57,372 bases of DNA from Candidatus Zixiibacteriota bacterium (GCA_020346225.1 CP070777.1:2037632-2095003); one strand, 5' to 3'; positions 37,697 through 46,667 are shown, counted from the first letter of the stretch. Program-made: numbers and translations. Notes: generated by a model from the letters alone, not told the origin.

Positions 37697-39070
37697 ATGC
37701 TCAGATATGTCACGATTGCGCTTATCCTTATGACTGGTGCATCCACCGCTGCCCCGGATGTGACCGTTCAACAGGATATCTTTCATGCCCGCGACAAAGT
37801 CATGCCCGCCCTGGTCCACATTCAACCGGTCATCAAGAATTACAACACCGGTGAGCTGGAAAAACAGGCCGTGATCGGGTCCGGCATTGTCTTCCACCAT
37901 GACGGCTATGTCGTCACCAACTATCACGTGGCCGGCAAGGCGGAGAGGATTCTCTGCACTTTGGCCGATAAAGAAATCGTGCCCGCCACCTTCGTCGGCG
38001 GAGATCCCCTCACCGATATTGCCGTCATTAAACTGGATCTTGAAAAGTACCACGGTGACATTCGTGTCGCCGAGTTCGGCGATTCCGATTCCGTGCAGGC
38101 CGGTCAGTACGTAATGGCCATGGGGTCGCCGCTGGCACTGTCGCGGTCGGTTTCGGTGGGTGTCATTTCCACCAAGGACAGGTACTTCAGCGCCGATGTC
38201 AGGTTGCCCAGCGGTGAGCGCACCGGCCGGTACAACCTCTGGATTCAAACCGACGCCGCCATCAACCCGGGCAACTCCGGCGGCCCCCTGGTCGACCTGG
38301 AAGGTCGCGTGATCGGCATCAATTCCCGGGCTACCTGGTTTGCCAACAACATCGGTTTTGCCATTCCCATAAATGTGGTCAAGCGGGTCACCGACGCCAT
38401 TCTTACCGAGGGCCGGGTCACCCGCAGCTGGATCGGCCTTCACTGTCAGGCCCTGCAGGAGCTGGAAGATTATTTTGGCACCAGCCGCAACGTCGGCGTC
38501 CTCATTTCGTCAATCGACCCCGGGTCGCCGGCGGAGAAAGCCTTCCTCCGGGCGGGCGACATTATCCTGGAGGTAAACGGTCAGCCGGTGTCGGCGCGTT
38601 TTGTCGAGGAACTACCGGCCTTTTACCGGCTTATCGCCGAGCAGCCGCCCGGTTCCGAGATCACCCTCAAGCTGCTGCGGGGAGACCAACAGTACAATTT
38701 CAAGCTCGCCACCAAGCTCCTGGGCGACCTGTTGGGCGAGGATTTCGAGGTCAAGGGCTGGGGATTCACTGTCAAGGCCATTACGAAACAAATGCAAATC
38801 GAAAATCAGTTGGACGATACGCTGGGCGTCATGGTTAGCGGGGTCAAGCCCGTCGGTGCCGCCGACCAGGGCGGCCTGCGTCGCGGTGATGTTATCCAGA
38901 CGGTTGACAGGGAACCGGTGGCCGGCCTGGCCGACTTCGTTGCGATTTACAACGATTTGACCAACCGGACCTCCAGCAAGATTCTGCTGACGGTCAAACG
39001 CGGGGGCACCACCCGTTTCGTGCTCCTGAAGGTCGACGGAATAGAAAGGGAGTCAGTCGATGAGCAATAG
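37697..39070 (+). CDS. HtrA/Deg-family serine protease with two PDZ domains
   Basis: A 457-residue periplasmic protease from ATG 37697 (CGGAG upstream; signal peptide ending near GASTAAPD). The trypsin-like domain has an intact triad: His77 in VTNYHVAG, Asp107 in DPLTDIAVI and Ser194 in NPGNSGGPL. Two PDZ domains follow (GVLISSIDPGSPAEKAFLRAGDII and GVMVSGVKPVGAADQGGLRRGDVI), which usually bind protein C-termini. It overlaps the next gene by 11 bases, so the downstream, catalytically dead paralogue is probably made by translational coupling. Confidence 0.92.
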   Translation: MLRYVTIALILMTGASTAAPDVTVQQDIFHARDKVMPALVHIQPVIKNYNTGELEKQAVIGSGIVFHHDGYVVTNYHVAGKAERILCTLADKEIVPATFVGGDPLTDIAVIKLDLEKYHGDIRVAEFGDSDSVQAGQYVMAMGSPLALSRSVSVGVISTKDRYFSADVRLPSGERTGRYNLWIQTDAAINPGNSGGPLVDLEGRVIGINSRATWFANNIGFAIPINVVKRVTDAILTEGRVTRSWIGLHCQALQELEDYFGTSRNVGVLISSIDPGSPAEKAFLRAGDIILEVNGQPVSARFVEELPAFYRLIAEQPPGSEITLKLLRGDQQYNFKLATKLLGDLLGEDFEVKGWGFTVKAITKQMQIENQLDDTLGVMVSGVKPVGAADQGGLRRGDVIQTVDREPVAGLADFVAIYNDLTNRTSSKILLTVKRGGTTRFVLLKVDGIERESVDEQ

Positions 39071-40511
39071 GCGTGTGGACCGGGTCTATCACCTGGGGGT
39101 AATCGTCGTCGCGGCCGCGGCCCTGCTGGGTTTCAGCGGTCGGACGCAAGCGCAGAATTTTGACTTTGACCGACTGCAGAGGACCATACAAGAATACAGT
39201 GTCATAATCGATATGAAGCTGCAGGTTTCCTACGGCATCCAGGTCAACGACCATGAGGAGCGCTATGTCGGCACTGTTGTTACCGAGGACGGACTGGTCA
39301 TGTTCAACGGCGCCGCCCTGGCCAGCGATAACCTTATGTCTTCGTACACCGGCTTTGCTATCAAAACGACACCGGTGGATATCCAGGTGACTACCCTCGA
39401 CGGAAGAAAATACCGGGGCGAATACATCGGCGTCGACCGGTTTACACGTATCGCCTTTTTGAGAATAATACTCGAGCGACCCGAGAAGCTGGTGCCGATT
39501 ACTTTCTCGCAAGCCCGCAGCTATAAGGTCGGCAGCTGGGTCGCTCTCTATATGCTCTTGCCGGAATTCATAAGCCCCCCGCTGGCGGCCGATGTGGGCA
39601 TGATATCCTCGATAATCGAGTCGCCGGAATACTTTCCCCTGACCGTCGGCTTCAATGGACTGCAGATAACCTCGGTTTTGTTTACCGAAGCTCTCGAACC
39701 GGTGGGCGTTCTGGGCATGATGAGTGACCCCACGATGTCCCCCGCCGACGCCGGCGGTATGATGGATTCATATGGCCAGTACGCACCGCTTCTGGGTATC
39801 ATCACGGCCGATCGACTGGCCAGACTGATCGCCGACCCCCCGCAGAAGGGAAGTGTCGATCGTGGTTGGCTGGGGATAAACCTGCAGGCTCTCACCACGG
39901 ATATGGCTGAGTTCTGGCAGCTCGGCATACCGGGTGGCATCATCGTAAACGATGTTATCCGAAATTCTCCGGCCGACCGGTCCGGCCTTGCCATCGGCGA
40001 CATCATTTACGAGGTCAACGGTCAGCAGGTCGATGTCGACAAGGACGAGAAAACGCCGGTTTTCAGGCGTCTTATTGCCGAGATGGGTCCCGACGTCCCG
40101 GTCGAGTTTTCCGTTATCAGGCTCACGGAATCGGGTGTGGATACCCTGACGCTGCTGGCCACGCTGCAAACAGCCCCCTTGGCCGCGACCGATGCTCCGG
40201 AGTATGAAAACAGGGCTCTTGAGTTTAAGGTCCGCGACCTCGTTTTCGGCGATTTTGTGTTTTACAACCTCGATTCCGAGACCTTTCACGGCGTGGTCGT
40301 CTCCGAGCTCAAGCAGGGCGGTCTGGCTGACCTGGAGGGGCTGGAAATCGGCGATATAATCCAGCGAATTGACGACGAGCCGGTCTATTCGATCGAAGAC
40401 GTGCGCCCCATCATGGATGAGTTCGAGCAGCAGCAACCGCCGGAGGTAATCTTCTTTGTCTGGCGCGACAAAAAGACCCTCTTTGTAAACGTAAAAACCG
40501 ACTGGAGATAG
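39060..40511 (+). CDS. Catalytically dead HtrA-fold protein with two PDZ domains
   Basis: A 483-residue exported protein with the same layout as the protease before it: signal peptide, S1C-type beta-barrel region, then two PDZ domains (GIIVNDVIRNSPADRSGLAIGDII and GVVVSELKQGGLADLEGLEIGDII). At each catalytic position the residue is gone: VMFNGAALASDN replaces the TNHV His region, DRFTRIAFL replaces DPLTDIAV, and there is no GNSGG loop (VGFNGLQITSVLF occupies it). Shared segments such as PVFRRLIAE versus PAFYRLIAE show common descent. It is therefore a pseudoprotease, likely a partner or substrate adaptor. Confidence 0.85.
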   Translation: MSNRRVDRVYHLGVIVVAAAALLGFSGRTQAQNFDFDRLQRTIQEYSVIIDMKLQVSYGIQVNDHEERYVGTVVTEDGLVMFNGAALASDNLMSSYTGFAIKTTPVDIQVTTLDGRKYRGEYIGVDRFTRIAFLRIILERPEKLVPITFSQARSYKVGSWVALYMLLPEFISPPLAADVGMISSIIESPEYFPLTVGFNGLQITSVLFTEALEPVGVLGMMSDPTMSPADAGGMMDSYGQYAPLLGIITADRLARLIADPPQKGSVDRGWLGINLQALTTDMAEFWQLGIPGGIIVNDVIRNSPADRSGLAIGDIIYEVNGQQVDVDKDEKTPVFRRLIAEMGPDVPVEFSVIRLTESGVDTLTLLATLQTAPLAATDAPEYENRALEFKVRDLVFGDFVFYNLDSETFHGVVVSELKQGGLADLEGLEIGDIIQRIDDEPVYSIEDVRPIMDEFEQQQPPEVIFFVWRDKKTLFVNVKTDWR

Positions 40512-40738
40512 CCCGGTCGACCGTTCGCCGCCCGCCGCCCCGACCGGTTTTCGGCGCGACCCGGCCATTTTGAGCCGGTTACGGCATCCGACCGGCCCGG
40601 TCTCGACAGCGCCGCCCCGTTCGTGCCATACGGCGCTCCCCAAAAAGCGGCACCTCCCAAATAAAACATTTCTCAGTTTTTGCCGATGATATTACAGATA
40701 GCCGGATTTCGTGCTATCTCCAAGCTTAGTGCGGACAT

Positions 40739-41071
40739 ATGACTCAAACGGTGCAGACAGCTCAGGCGTCACGTCAGGTCAAAATCGGTGATTATCTGAT
40801 CACCGGTAAGATTGGCCAGGGCGGTGTGGCCGAAATATATCGGGCCCGTCAGGAATCGCTTGACCGGGACGTCGCCATTAAGATTCTGTCGGCGCAGATG
40901 ATGCGCGACCCCGACATGGTCCGGCGCTTCGAGAGAGAGTCTCTCGTTATTGCCCGCCTCAATCATCCCAACATCGTCCATGTCATCGACAAGGGCAAGG
41001 CCGGCGGCCGGTACTACTTCGTCATGGAGTACATTGACGGTACCTCGCTGCGGGCCGTTATCGACAGCTAG
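40739..41071 (+). CDS. Serine/threonine kinase, N-terminal part (ends at in-frame TAG)
   Basis: The first 110 codons of a Hanks-type kinase. They contain the nucleotide loop (GKIGQGGVAEIY), the VAIK lysine, the helix C Glu (RRFERES) and the hinge (VMEYIDGTSLR). The frame stops at TAG (41069-41071) in the middle of the first lobe-to-lobe linker, and the same frame resumes at once with the rest of the kinase (KIPLKTKLEM). On its own this piece would lack the catalytic loop. A nonsense mutation, sequencing error or readthrough could explain it. No ribosome site is seen before the ATG. Confidence 0.75.
   Translation: MTQTVQTAQASRQVKIGDYLITGKIGQGGVAEIYRARQESLDRDVAIKILSAQMMRDPDMVRRFERESLVIARLNHPNIVHVIDKGKAGGRYYFVMEYIDGTSLRAVIDS
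41069..41071 (+). other. In-frame TAG interrupting the kinase gene
   Basis: TAG is codon 111 of the 570-codon frame that otherwise runs from 40739 to 42448. TAG ends at least five other genes here (5613, 39070, 46005, 51211, 57187), so the code is not recoded. Confidence 0.85.
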
Positions 41072-41098
41072 AAGATACCCCTGAAGACCAAACTTGAG

Positions 41099-42448
41099 AT
41101 GCTCGTTCAGGTCTGCAAAGCTCTCGACTACGCCCATAAGAACGGAGTTATCCATCGGGACATCAAACCCACCAACGTTCTCATTGACCGTCAGGGCAAC
41201 GCGCTGGTCAGTGATTTCGGCATCGCCCAGATGATGAGCGCGACCGATGCCGATGTCACCGCCTCCGACGTCGTTATGGGGACGCTTTCCTACATGTCAC
41301 CGGAGCAGCGCATAAGCTCGACCAAAGTTGATCAGACCACCGACATGTACGCCGTGGGGATCATGCTCTACGAGATACTGGCCGGCAGAAAGCCGATGGG
41401 AAGGTTCAAACTGCCTTCGGAACTCAACCGCATCGTGAGCAAGGAGTTCGACCGGATCGTCCTCAAGTGCCTGGCCCAGGAGGCCAAGGACCGCTACCAG
41501 CGGGCCGTCGAGCTCAAGGATGACATCCTCAACGCCATGAACCATGACGACGCCGACTCCCGGACCGACGTCTTCTCACTGCGGGGAGCCGATTCCTTCC
41601 TGGGCAAATGCCGCTATCTCGATACCATCAAGGAAACCCGCTATGGTTCGACCATACTGGTCGAGAACCGCGTCAACAAGAATCTGTACGTCATCAAAAA
41701 GCACAACAAGGGCGATGTCGGCCGCAAGGAAGCCAAGATTCTCGCCACGCTCAAGCACAAGAACATCATTAACATATATGGCTCGGGCGGCGATAATCGT
41801 TCGACCGTTATTATCACCGAGTACGCCCAGGGCGGGTCGCTGGCCGACCGCATGGTTCGGCGCTACGACTGGGAGAAGGCTCTCGATATCATTCTCGCTG
41901 TTGCTTCCGGTCTCGACCACGCCCACAAGAACAACATCATCCACGGCAACCTTCGGCCATCCAATATCCTGTTCGATGCTGACGAAGTGGTCAGGATCAC
42001 CGATTTCGGCCTGCCCGCTCATTACGATAATCCGAGAAAAAGAAACTGGTACAGTCCGCCGGAGTTGAAAAAGACCAGGCAGGGCGATATCTACAGCCTG
42101 GGCGTTATCGCCCACCAGATGATTGCCGGGCGCAACCCCAGCTACGATTCGGGCGGCAATCTTTTGCTGGATGACGTCAAGCTGCACCTTCCCGAAGATG
42201 TTCAGACGATGTTGTCTCGCCTGCTGGCTATCAGGGTCACCCGCAGGTACAAAACCTGCGAGGAGTTCCTGGCCGAGCATGACGAGTTCGCCCAGCGTCG
42301 CAAGGAGAGAATGTCACAACCGCGCTTCGAGGAAAAGCCGGTGGCGGCGCCGCCGAAAGGGTTCCCTCTGTGGGCTTATCTGGCGGTCGGTGCCGGTATC
42401 GTCGTGGGCACTCTGGCGGCGCTTTACTTTTCGGGGCTTTTAAACTGA
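41099..42448 (+). CDS. Serine/threonine kinase catalytic half plus pseudokinase domain
   Basis: Same frame as the N-terminal part; 449 residues if begun at ATG 41099. It starts with the kinase catalytic lobe: HRDIKPTN with the catalytic Asp, DFGIAQ, and the SYMSPEQ activation segment. A second kinase-like domain follows from about residue 155. It has the VIKK lysine and DFGL motif, but HGNLRPSN replaces HRD and there is no glycine loop, so it is a pseudokinase. A Pro-rich linker leads to one C-terminal membrane helix (YLAVGAGIVVGTLAALYF). Joined with the upstream part, this is a membrane-anchored kinase-pseudokinase tandem. Confidence 0.8.
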   Translation: MLVQVCKALDYAHKNGVIHRDIKPTNVLIDRQGNALVSDFGIAQMMSATDADVTASDVVMGTLSYMSPEQRISSTKVDQTTDMYAVGIMLYEILAGRKPMGRFKLPSELNRIVSKEFDRIVLKCLAQEAKDRYQRAVELKDDILNAMNHDDADSRTDVFSLRGADSFLGKCRYLDTIKETRYGSTILVENRVNKNLYVIKKHNKGDVGRKEAKILATLKHKNIINIYGSGGDNRSTVIITEYAQGGSLADRMVRRYDWEKALDIILAVASGLDHAHKNNIIHGNLRPSNILFDADEVVRITDFGLPAHYDNPRKRNWYSPPELKKTRQGDIYSLGVIAHQMIAGRNPSYDSGGNLLLDDVKLHLPEDVQTMLSRLLAIRVTRRYKTCEEFLAEHDEFAQRRKERMSQPRFEEKPVAAPPKGFPLWAYLAVGAGIVVGTLAALYFSGLLN

Positions 42449-42555
42449 CCGCGTCGTTGCCCGTATTCGAATAAATTCCTTCACCAGACCTCTGCCGAAT
42501 GCTATCATGTGGACGGGGCGGGGCAGGCAACGGCAGCTGAGAAAGGAGGGAGCCG

Positions 42556-43431
42556 TTGAGAGCATCGTTATTGTGCATCGGTATTCTGGCCGTGCTTCTG
42601 ATGTCCTGCGAGAACAAGGATTACACCTCCGACTCCGGTGACGACCTTCCCACCGTCGTCTACTCCATCGAAGATGAACCTTCGCTATCGGATGACCGTG
42701 AGTACGCTTACTTCGTCGCCCTTGATACGCTCTTTCCCGGCAATACCGGCCTCTACCGCGCTCGCGTAACCGACCCCGTGCGGGAAGGGCTCCTCGGCGG
42801 AAGCGGCCTGCATTCTCCGGTGCCGTCTTTTGACGGTACCCGGGTGGCCTTTCTCAGCGGAAGCTCCATCAACTATCTCAACCTCGCCGACGGCAGCGTC
42901 GTCTCCTCGGGCGTTTCGGGGAACTATACTTCGATCATCTTCGTCGATGACAGCACCCTGATTGGTTGTGTCGGGCAGTTACTGTACGAGATCAACGTGG
43001 ACGACTCCAGCGTGGCTTTTATTGGCAACGGTTACGATCCGACCTTCTACCAGCCCGATGTCTTCATCTATCTCACCGAGTTATCCACTGATACTTTCGG
43101 CATAATGAGGTATGCGCCCGGTTCGGACATCCCTCAGGCTGCGCAGGCCGACATCGACACTCTCGATACGATCATTTCCGGTGACAGGGTGCGTTGGGTC
43201 AGTGTTGACCCGTCCTCACAGCACTATGTCTACCTAATCGAAGGTGCCGATTCCAACTACGTTTATACATCCACGATCGGCTCCGAGGACAGCAGCCTGG
43301 TCGCCCGCACGCGCGGCTCAAAAGTCATTCTGGTCAATCATGACATGGTCCTGTACCGGGGAGGCGACGGCCGGCTGTACCAGTCGGATTTTCGCGGAAA
43401 CCAGAAATTACCGTTCTGGTCGATGCAGTAA
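42556..43431 (+). CDS. Hypothetical lipoprotein, beta-propeller-like
   Basis: A 291-residue lipoprotein starting at TTG 42556 with an excellent AAAGGAGGG site; the lipobox is LLMSC. Repeated short strands with SDDREYAYFVA, SFDGTRVAFLSG, VSGNYTSIIF and DSNYVYTSTI resemble the TolB/WD40-like beta-propellers that read periplasmic values, but no family is certain. It lies 107 bases after the kinase gene and converges with the DUF3078 gene. Confidence 0.75.
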   Translation: MRASLLCIGILAVLLMSCENKDYTSDSGDDLPTVVYSIEDEPSLSDDREYAYFVALDTLFPGNTGLYRARVTDPVREGLLGGSGLHSPVPSFDGTRVAFLSGSSINYLNLADGSVVSSGVSGNYTSIIFVDDSTLIGCVGQLLYEINVDDSSVAFIGNGYDPTFYQPDVFIYLTELSTDTFGIMRYAPGSDIPQAAQADIDTLDTIISGDRVRWVSVDPSSQHYVYLIEGADSNYVYTSTIGSEDSSLVARTRGSKVILVNHDMVLYRGGDGRLYQSDFRGNQKLPFWSMQ

Positions 43432-43469
43432 CGTTCTGCCGGAAGAAACGGGGCCCGGAATCGTATACA

Positions 43470-43500
43470 AACGGGTCAGGCTGCGGCGGCCCGACCCGTT
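43470..43500. terminator. Inverted repeat between converging genes (possible bidirectional terminator)
   Basis: AACGGGTC (43470-43477) pairs perfectly with GACCCGTT (43493-43500), and an inner GGC/GCC extends it. It sits between the lipoprotein and DUF3078 genes, but has no T-run. Confidence 0.4.
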
Positions 43501-43535
43501 CAAAGAGTCAGTCGGAAACTGAACCAGAATGGCGA

Positions 43536-44438
43536 TCAGATCAGCTTGAAGGTTACACCGATAGCCACTGTCTCCTTGACCCGTCCCCTCTTTGACAGCT
43601 CTTTATCGTACAGAAGCTGGGTGTAAAGGCTGACTGTCAGTATCTTGGTGACCGAGACATTGACAATATTTTCCCAGTTTACATCGATTGCCTTCCAGTA
43701 ATCTTCGAACTCGGTACCCTCGACCTTATCGCTTTCCGAGAAGAAGAAGGCCTTGTACAGCGAGAGCTTGCTGGTGAGCTTCACGTCCTCGTGCAGGGTA
43801 AGCGAAGCATCGGTAACGGATTCCAGGCCGCCGTCCGTCTCGGTGGACCGGGTCGTGGCCAGACTGATGGTATCGGTGATGGCCGTCCTCATTATCTGGC
43901 GAAGGGCCAGGCCCAGGCGGCTGATAACCAGGTCGTCATCCTTTGCATAGAGCTTTCGGGCGACACCAGCCGACTCCGTCAGCTTCATCGGCGACAGGTA
44001 CAACTTCTTCCTCGGATTTCTGCCATCGTACACCTGGCTCTCCAGCCGGAAGGCCGCGTAAGGGTCAACGTACGCGTGCATGTCGAACAGACCGACATTT
44101 TCGAAATCGATTAGATCGGTTGACTTTTTCCAGTCGCTCCATTCCCTGGTTTCCTCATCCTGGGTCTTGGTCTGGCCGAAGGACAGGCGCAGGCTGCTGC
44201 GAAGCTCAAGCCACTCTTTAAGGTATTTGCTGGCCGATCCGTTCAGGTTGCTTACCCAGTTCACGGAGCCGACTTCGCCGCCCACCCACGAATCCGAATA
44301 GGCCGTCTGGGTAGTGGTAAAATCGAATATGAGGGATTTCTTCCAGCCGACATACAGGCTGTCGTCTTCGGCCAGAACGCTCGATGCCGGAAGGATAAGC
44401 AGCGCCAGGCAGAAAGCGGCTACGATGTGCTTTAGCAT
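43536..44438 (-). CDS. DUF3078-like outer-membrane protein
   Basis: A 300-residue protein with signal peptide (ALLILPASSVLAED) and GAGGAGGT ribosome site. The mature part is a series of alternating strands consistent with an outer-membrane beta-barrel: SWVGGEVGSVNWVSNLNGSASKYL near the N-terminus is typical of DUF3078, and the last strand is VAIGVTFKLI. Function is unknown. It is followed on the opposite strand by the lipoprotein gene, and the mscL gene lies 24 bases upstream on the same strand, suggesting an mscL-DUF3078 pair. Confidence 0.72.
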   Translation of the reverse strand: MLKHIVAAFCLALLILPASSVLAEDDSLYVGWKKSLIFDFTTTQTAYSDSWVGGEVGSVNWVSNLNGSASKYLKEWLELRSSLRLSFGQTKTQDEETREWSDWKKSTDLIDFENVGLFDMHAYVDPYAAFRLESQVYDGRNPRKKLYLSPMKLTESAGVARKLYAKDDDLVISRLGLALRQIMRTAITDTISLATTRSTETDGGLESVTDASLTLHEDVKLTSKLSLYKAFFFSESDKVEGTEFEDYWKAIDVNWENIVNVSVTKILTVSLYTQLLYDKELSKRGRVKETVAIGVTFKLI

Positions 44439-44462
44439 CTCGACCTCCTCTAACTTATAACA

Positions 44463-44927
44463 TCAACCCGCCTGCAGCTCGGTAGTGCAGTTGGGGCATC
44501 TGGTTGCCTTGATCGAAATGGCGGTGAAGCAACGCGGGCAATCTCTGGTGGTCGGCTCTGCCGGCGGTGCTTCCTGTTGGCGTTTGAAACGGTTCATGTT
44601 CTTGACGAGCATGAAAACCGCAAAGGCCACTATCAAGAAGCTGATTATGGTATTGATGAATGTACCGTAATTGAGCGTTACCGCCCCGGCCGCCTGGGCG
44701 TCGGCCAGCGAAGCATAGGGACCGGCCGCCTCGGCACCGGCCTTGAGGACTATGAAAAGGTTGGCGAAATCGACATCTCCCAGAAGCAGCCCGATCGGCG
44801 GCATTATAACATCGGCCACCAGCGACTTGACGATGGTGCCGAAGGCGGCGCCGATGATGATACCCACAGCCATGTCAAAGGCATTGCCCTTGACGGCGAA
44901 CTCCTTGAATTCTTTGATCACACCCAT
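44463..44927 (-). CDS. mscL: Large-conductance mechanosensitive channel MscL with zinc-ribbon tail
   Basis: A 154-residue inner-membrane channel that opens under strong membrane tension and lets osmolytes escape. The first helix ([31 protein letters not shown]), periplasmic loop and second helix ([25 protein letters not shown]) match MscL. The C-terminus, which is a short helical bundle in E. coli, is a zinc ribbon here (CPRC and CPNC). AAGGGG precedes the ATG. It lies immediately upstream of the DUF3078 gene on the same strand. Confidence 0.95.
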   Translation of the reverse strand: MGVIKEFKEFAVKGNAFDMAVGIIIGAAFGTIVKSLVADVIMPPIGLLLGDVDFANLFIVLKAGAEAAGPYASLADAQAAGAVTLNYGTFINTIISFLIVAFAVFMLVKNMNRFKRQQEAPPAEPTTRDCPRCFTAISIKATRCPNCTTELQAG

Positions 44928-45177
44928 CTTTTGAACCCCTTATTAAGCGCGTTTGGTGCCGGTTTACACCTGAGTCTATTTGCGTACAACCCTGCGATCT
45001 ACTCATTGATTACATAATAGCTGGCTTACTGACCTGCTGCCCGGACAAAGCGAATATCTCCCGGCGACGATGGTTTTGATGTCCTCCCGGTGATTACCGG
45101 ATTGTGCTAAGAACGCTCCGCCCGGTGCGATGGTTCCGCCGTTGCCTCGGCCGTATCACAATTGCGGGGCCGCGCAA

Positions 45178-45999
45178 TCAGTACGACTCGTCCGATGACG
45201 GAAACTTCTTATCTCTGACGTCCTTGATATAGTTCCTGACGGCGTCCAGGATGACAGGGGAGAGGTTGGCGTATTCACGCAGGAACTTGGGCTTGAAGCC
45301 CTCCTCTCGCAGACCCAGCATGTCGTTGATGACCAGCACTTGACCGTCGCACTCGACCCCCGCCCCGATTCCGATGGTGGCTGCGGTACCCAGGGCCCCG
45401 GTAATCTCGGCCGCAATGCCGGCTTCGACCAGCTCCAGAACCATCGAAAAACAGCCCGCCTCTTCAAGGGCCAGGGCCGATTCCATCAGGTAATCACGGG
45501 ATTTCTTACGTCGCCCCTGAACCTTGGGCCCGCCGAAGCGGTGGATCGACTGTGGTGTCAGGCCGATGTGACCCATGACCGGAATGCCGCACTCAATCAC
45601 GCGCTTGACGGTCGGTGCCATTTCCATCCCTCCCTCTATCTTTACCGCCGTCGCCCCTCCCTCCTTGAGGAACCGGCCGGCGTTGAGAATGGCCGTTTCT
45701 GCCGATGGCTGGAAAGAAAGAAAGGGCATGTCGGCCACCACCAGTGCCCTGTGGGTACCTCTGGCCACCGCCGCCGTGTGGGCGACCATGGTGTCCATTG
45801 TGATCGGCAGAGTGGAACCGTGGCCGTGAATCACGTTGCTGGCCGAATCACCGACCAGAATGCAATCGATACCGGCCTGATCCAGAAGCCTGGCGGTGAA
45901 ATAGTCATAGGCGGTCAGAACCGTTATCTTCTCCCCCTTGGCCTTTTGTTTGATAATCGTTTGTACGGTGACCTTCTTTTTCTCTCGTGGCGAATACAT
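45178..45999 (-). CDS. panB: 3-methyl-2-oxobutanoate hydroxymethyltransferase
   Basis: A 273-residue enzyme that makes ketopantoate from alpha-ketoisovalerate and methylenetetrahydrofolate, the first committed step of pantothenate synthesis. Signatures: ITVLTAYDYFTARLLDQAGIDCILVGDSASNVIHG, MPFLSFQ, VKIEGG, and HIGLTPQSIHRFGG. The ATG has GAGGGA nearby and lies five bases after the deoxynucleoside kinase stop. It is the last gene of the folate-pantothenate operon, consistent with its use of a folate cofactor. panC and panD are not in the window. Confidence 0.97.
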   Translation of the reverse strand: MYSPREKKKVTVQTIIKQKAKGEKITVLTAYDYFTARLLDQAGIDCILVGDSASNVIHGHGSTLPITMDTMVAHTAAVARGTHRALVVADMPFLSFQPSAETAILNAGRFLKEGGATAVKIEGGMEMAPTVKRVIECGIPVMGHIGLTPQSIHRFGGPKVQGRRKKSRDYLMESALALEEAGCFSMVLELVEAGIAAEITGALGTAATIGIGAGVECDGQVLVINDMLGLREEGFKPKFLREYANLSPVILDAVRNYIKDVRDKKFPSSDESY

Positions 46000-46004
46000 G
46001 ACGG

Positions 46005-46667
46005 CTATTCCCTCGCCAGATTGCCGGCCGGAGCATAATACTTCTTGCCGGAAACGGGTTTGCCGAGCTGCTCGATCAGGTCGTCGAAATGCTCGGGGTT
46101 ATGCACGAAATCGATCTCGTCGGTCTTGACCACCAAAAGCGGCGTTTCGTTATAATTGAAAAAGTAATAGTCATAAGCTTTGTTCAGCACCTCGATGTAA
46201 TCGTAGTCGATTGATTTCTCGAACGAAAAATCGCGATGACGGATCCGCTGCAGCAGAACCGGTGTCGACGCCTGAAGGTATATTGTCAGGTCCGGTTTGG
46301 GAACGTCGAGCGAAAGCGCCGGCGCAATCTTGTTGTACAGGGTAAGCTCCCGGTCGGTGAGGGTGACCGACGCGAAAATGGAATCCTTGGCGAAAAGGTA
46401 GTCGGACACTATTCTCTGGGCAAACAGGTCCCTGACCATGAGTTGCTGTTGCTGCTGGAACCTGGAAATGAGAAAATACAACTGGCACGAAAACGCATAC
46501 CGCTTGCGGTTCTTGTAGAAATCCACAAGGAAAGGATTCTCCAGAACTTCTTCGGCGATCAGCTCGGAGTCGAGGCGCTCGGCCAGCATGCGGGCAAAGG
46601 TGGTTTTGCCGACGCCGATGACCCCCTCAACGGCTATGTATTTGGGTTCAGATATTTCGGGCGACAT
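46005..46667 (-). CDS. Deoxynucleoside kinase family protein
   Basis: A 220-residue cytoplasmic kinase that phosphorylates deoxynucleosides using ATP. The P-loop is GVIGVGKTTFAR. The lid arginines are in RIRHRDFSFE, and EEVLENPFLVDFYKNRKRYAFSCQLYFL matches the deoxyguanosine/deoxycytidine kinase group. Start is the ATG at 46667 (AAGGACC upstream), which overlaps folK by 20 bases; the longer frame from 46712 is unlikely. Its stop is TAG. It is located between folK and panB in the operon. Confidence 0.92.
   Translation of the reverse strand: MSPEISEPKYIAVEGVIGVGKTTFARMLAERLDSELIAEEVLENPFLVDFYKNRKRYAFSCQLYFLISRFQQQQQLMVRDLFAQRIVSDYLFAKDSIFASVTLTDRELTLYNKIAPALSLDVPKPDLTIYLQASTPVLLQRIRHRDFSFEKSIDYDYIEVLNKAYDYYFFNYNETPLLVVKTDEIDFVHNPEHFDDLIEQLGKPVSGKKYYAPAGNLARE

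Noticed and set aside
41069-41071. TAG read as a sense codon by a recoded genetic code
   Set aside because: TAG is the normal stop of at least five other genes in this window.
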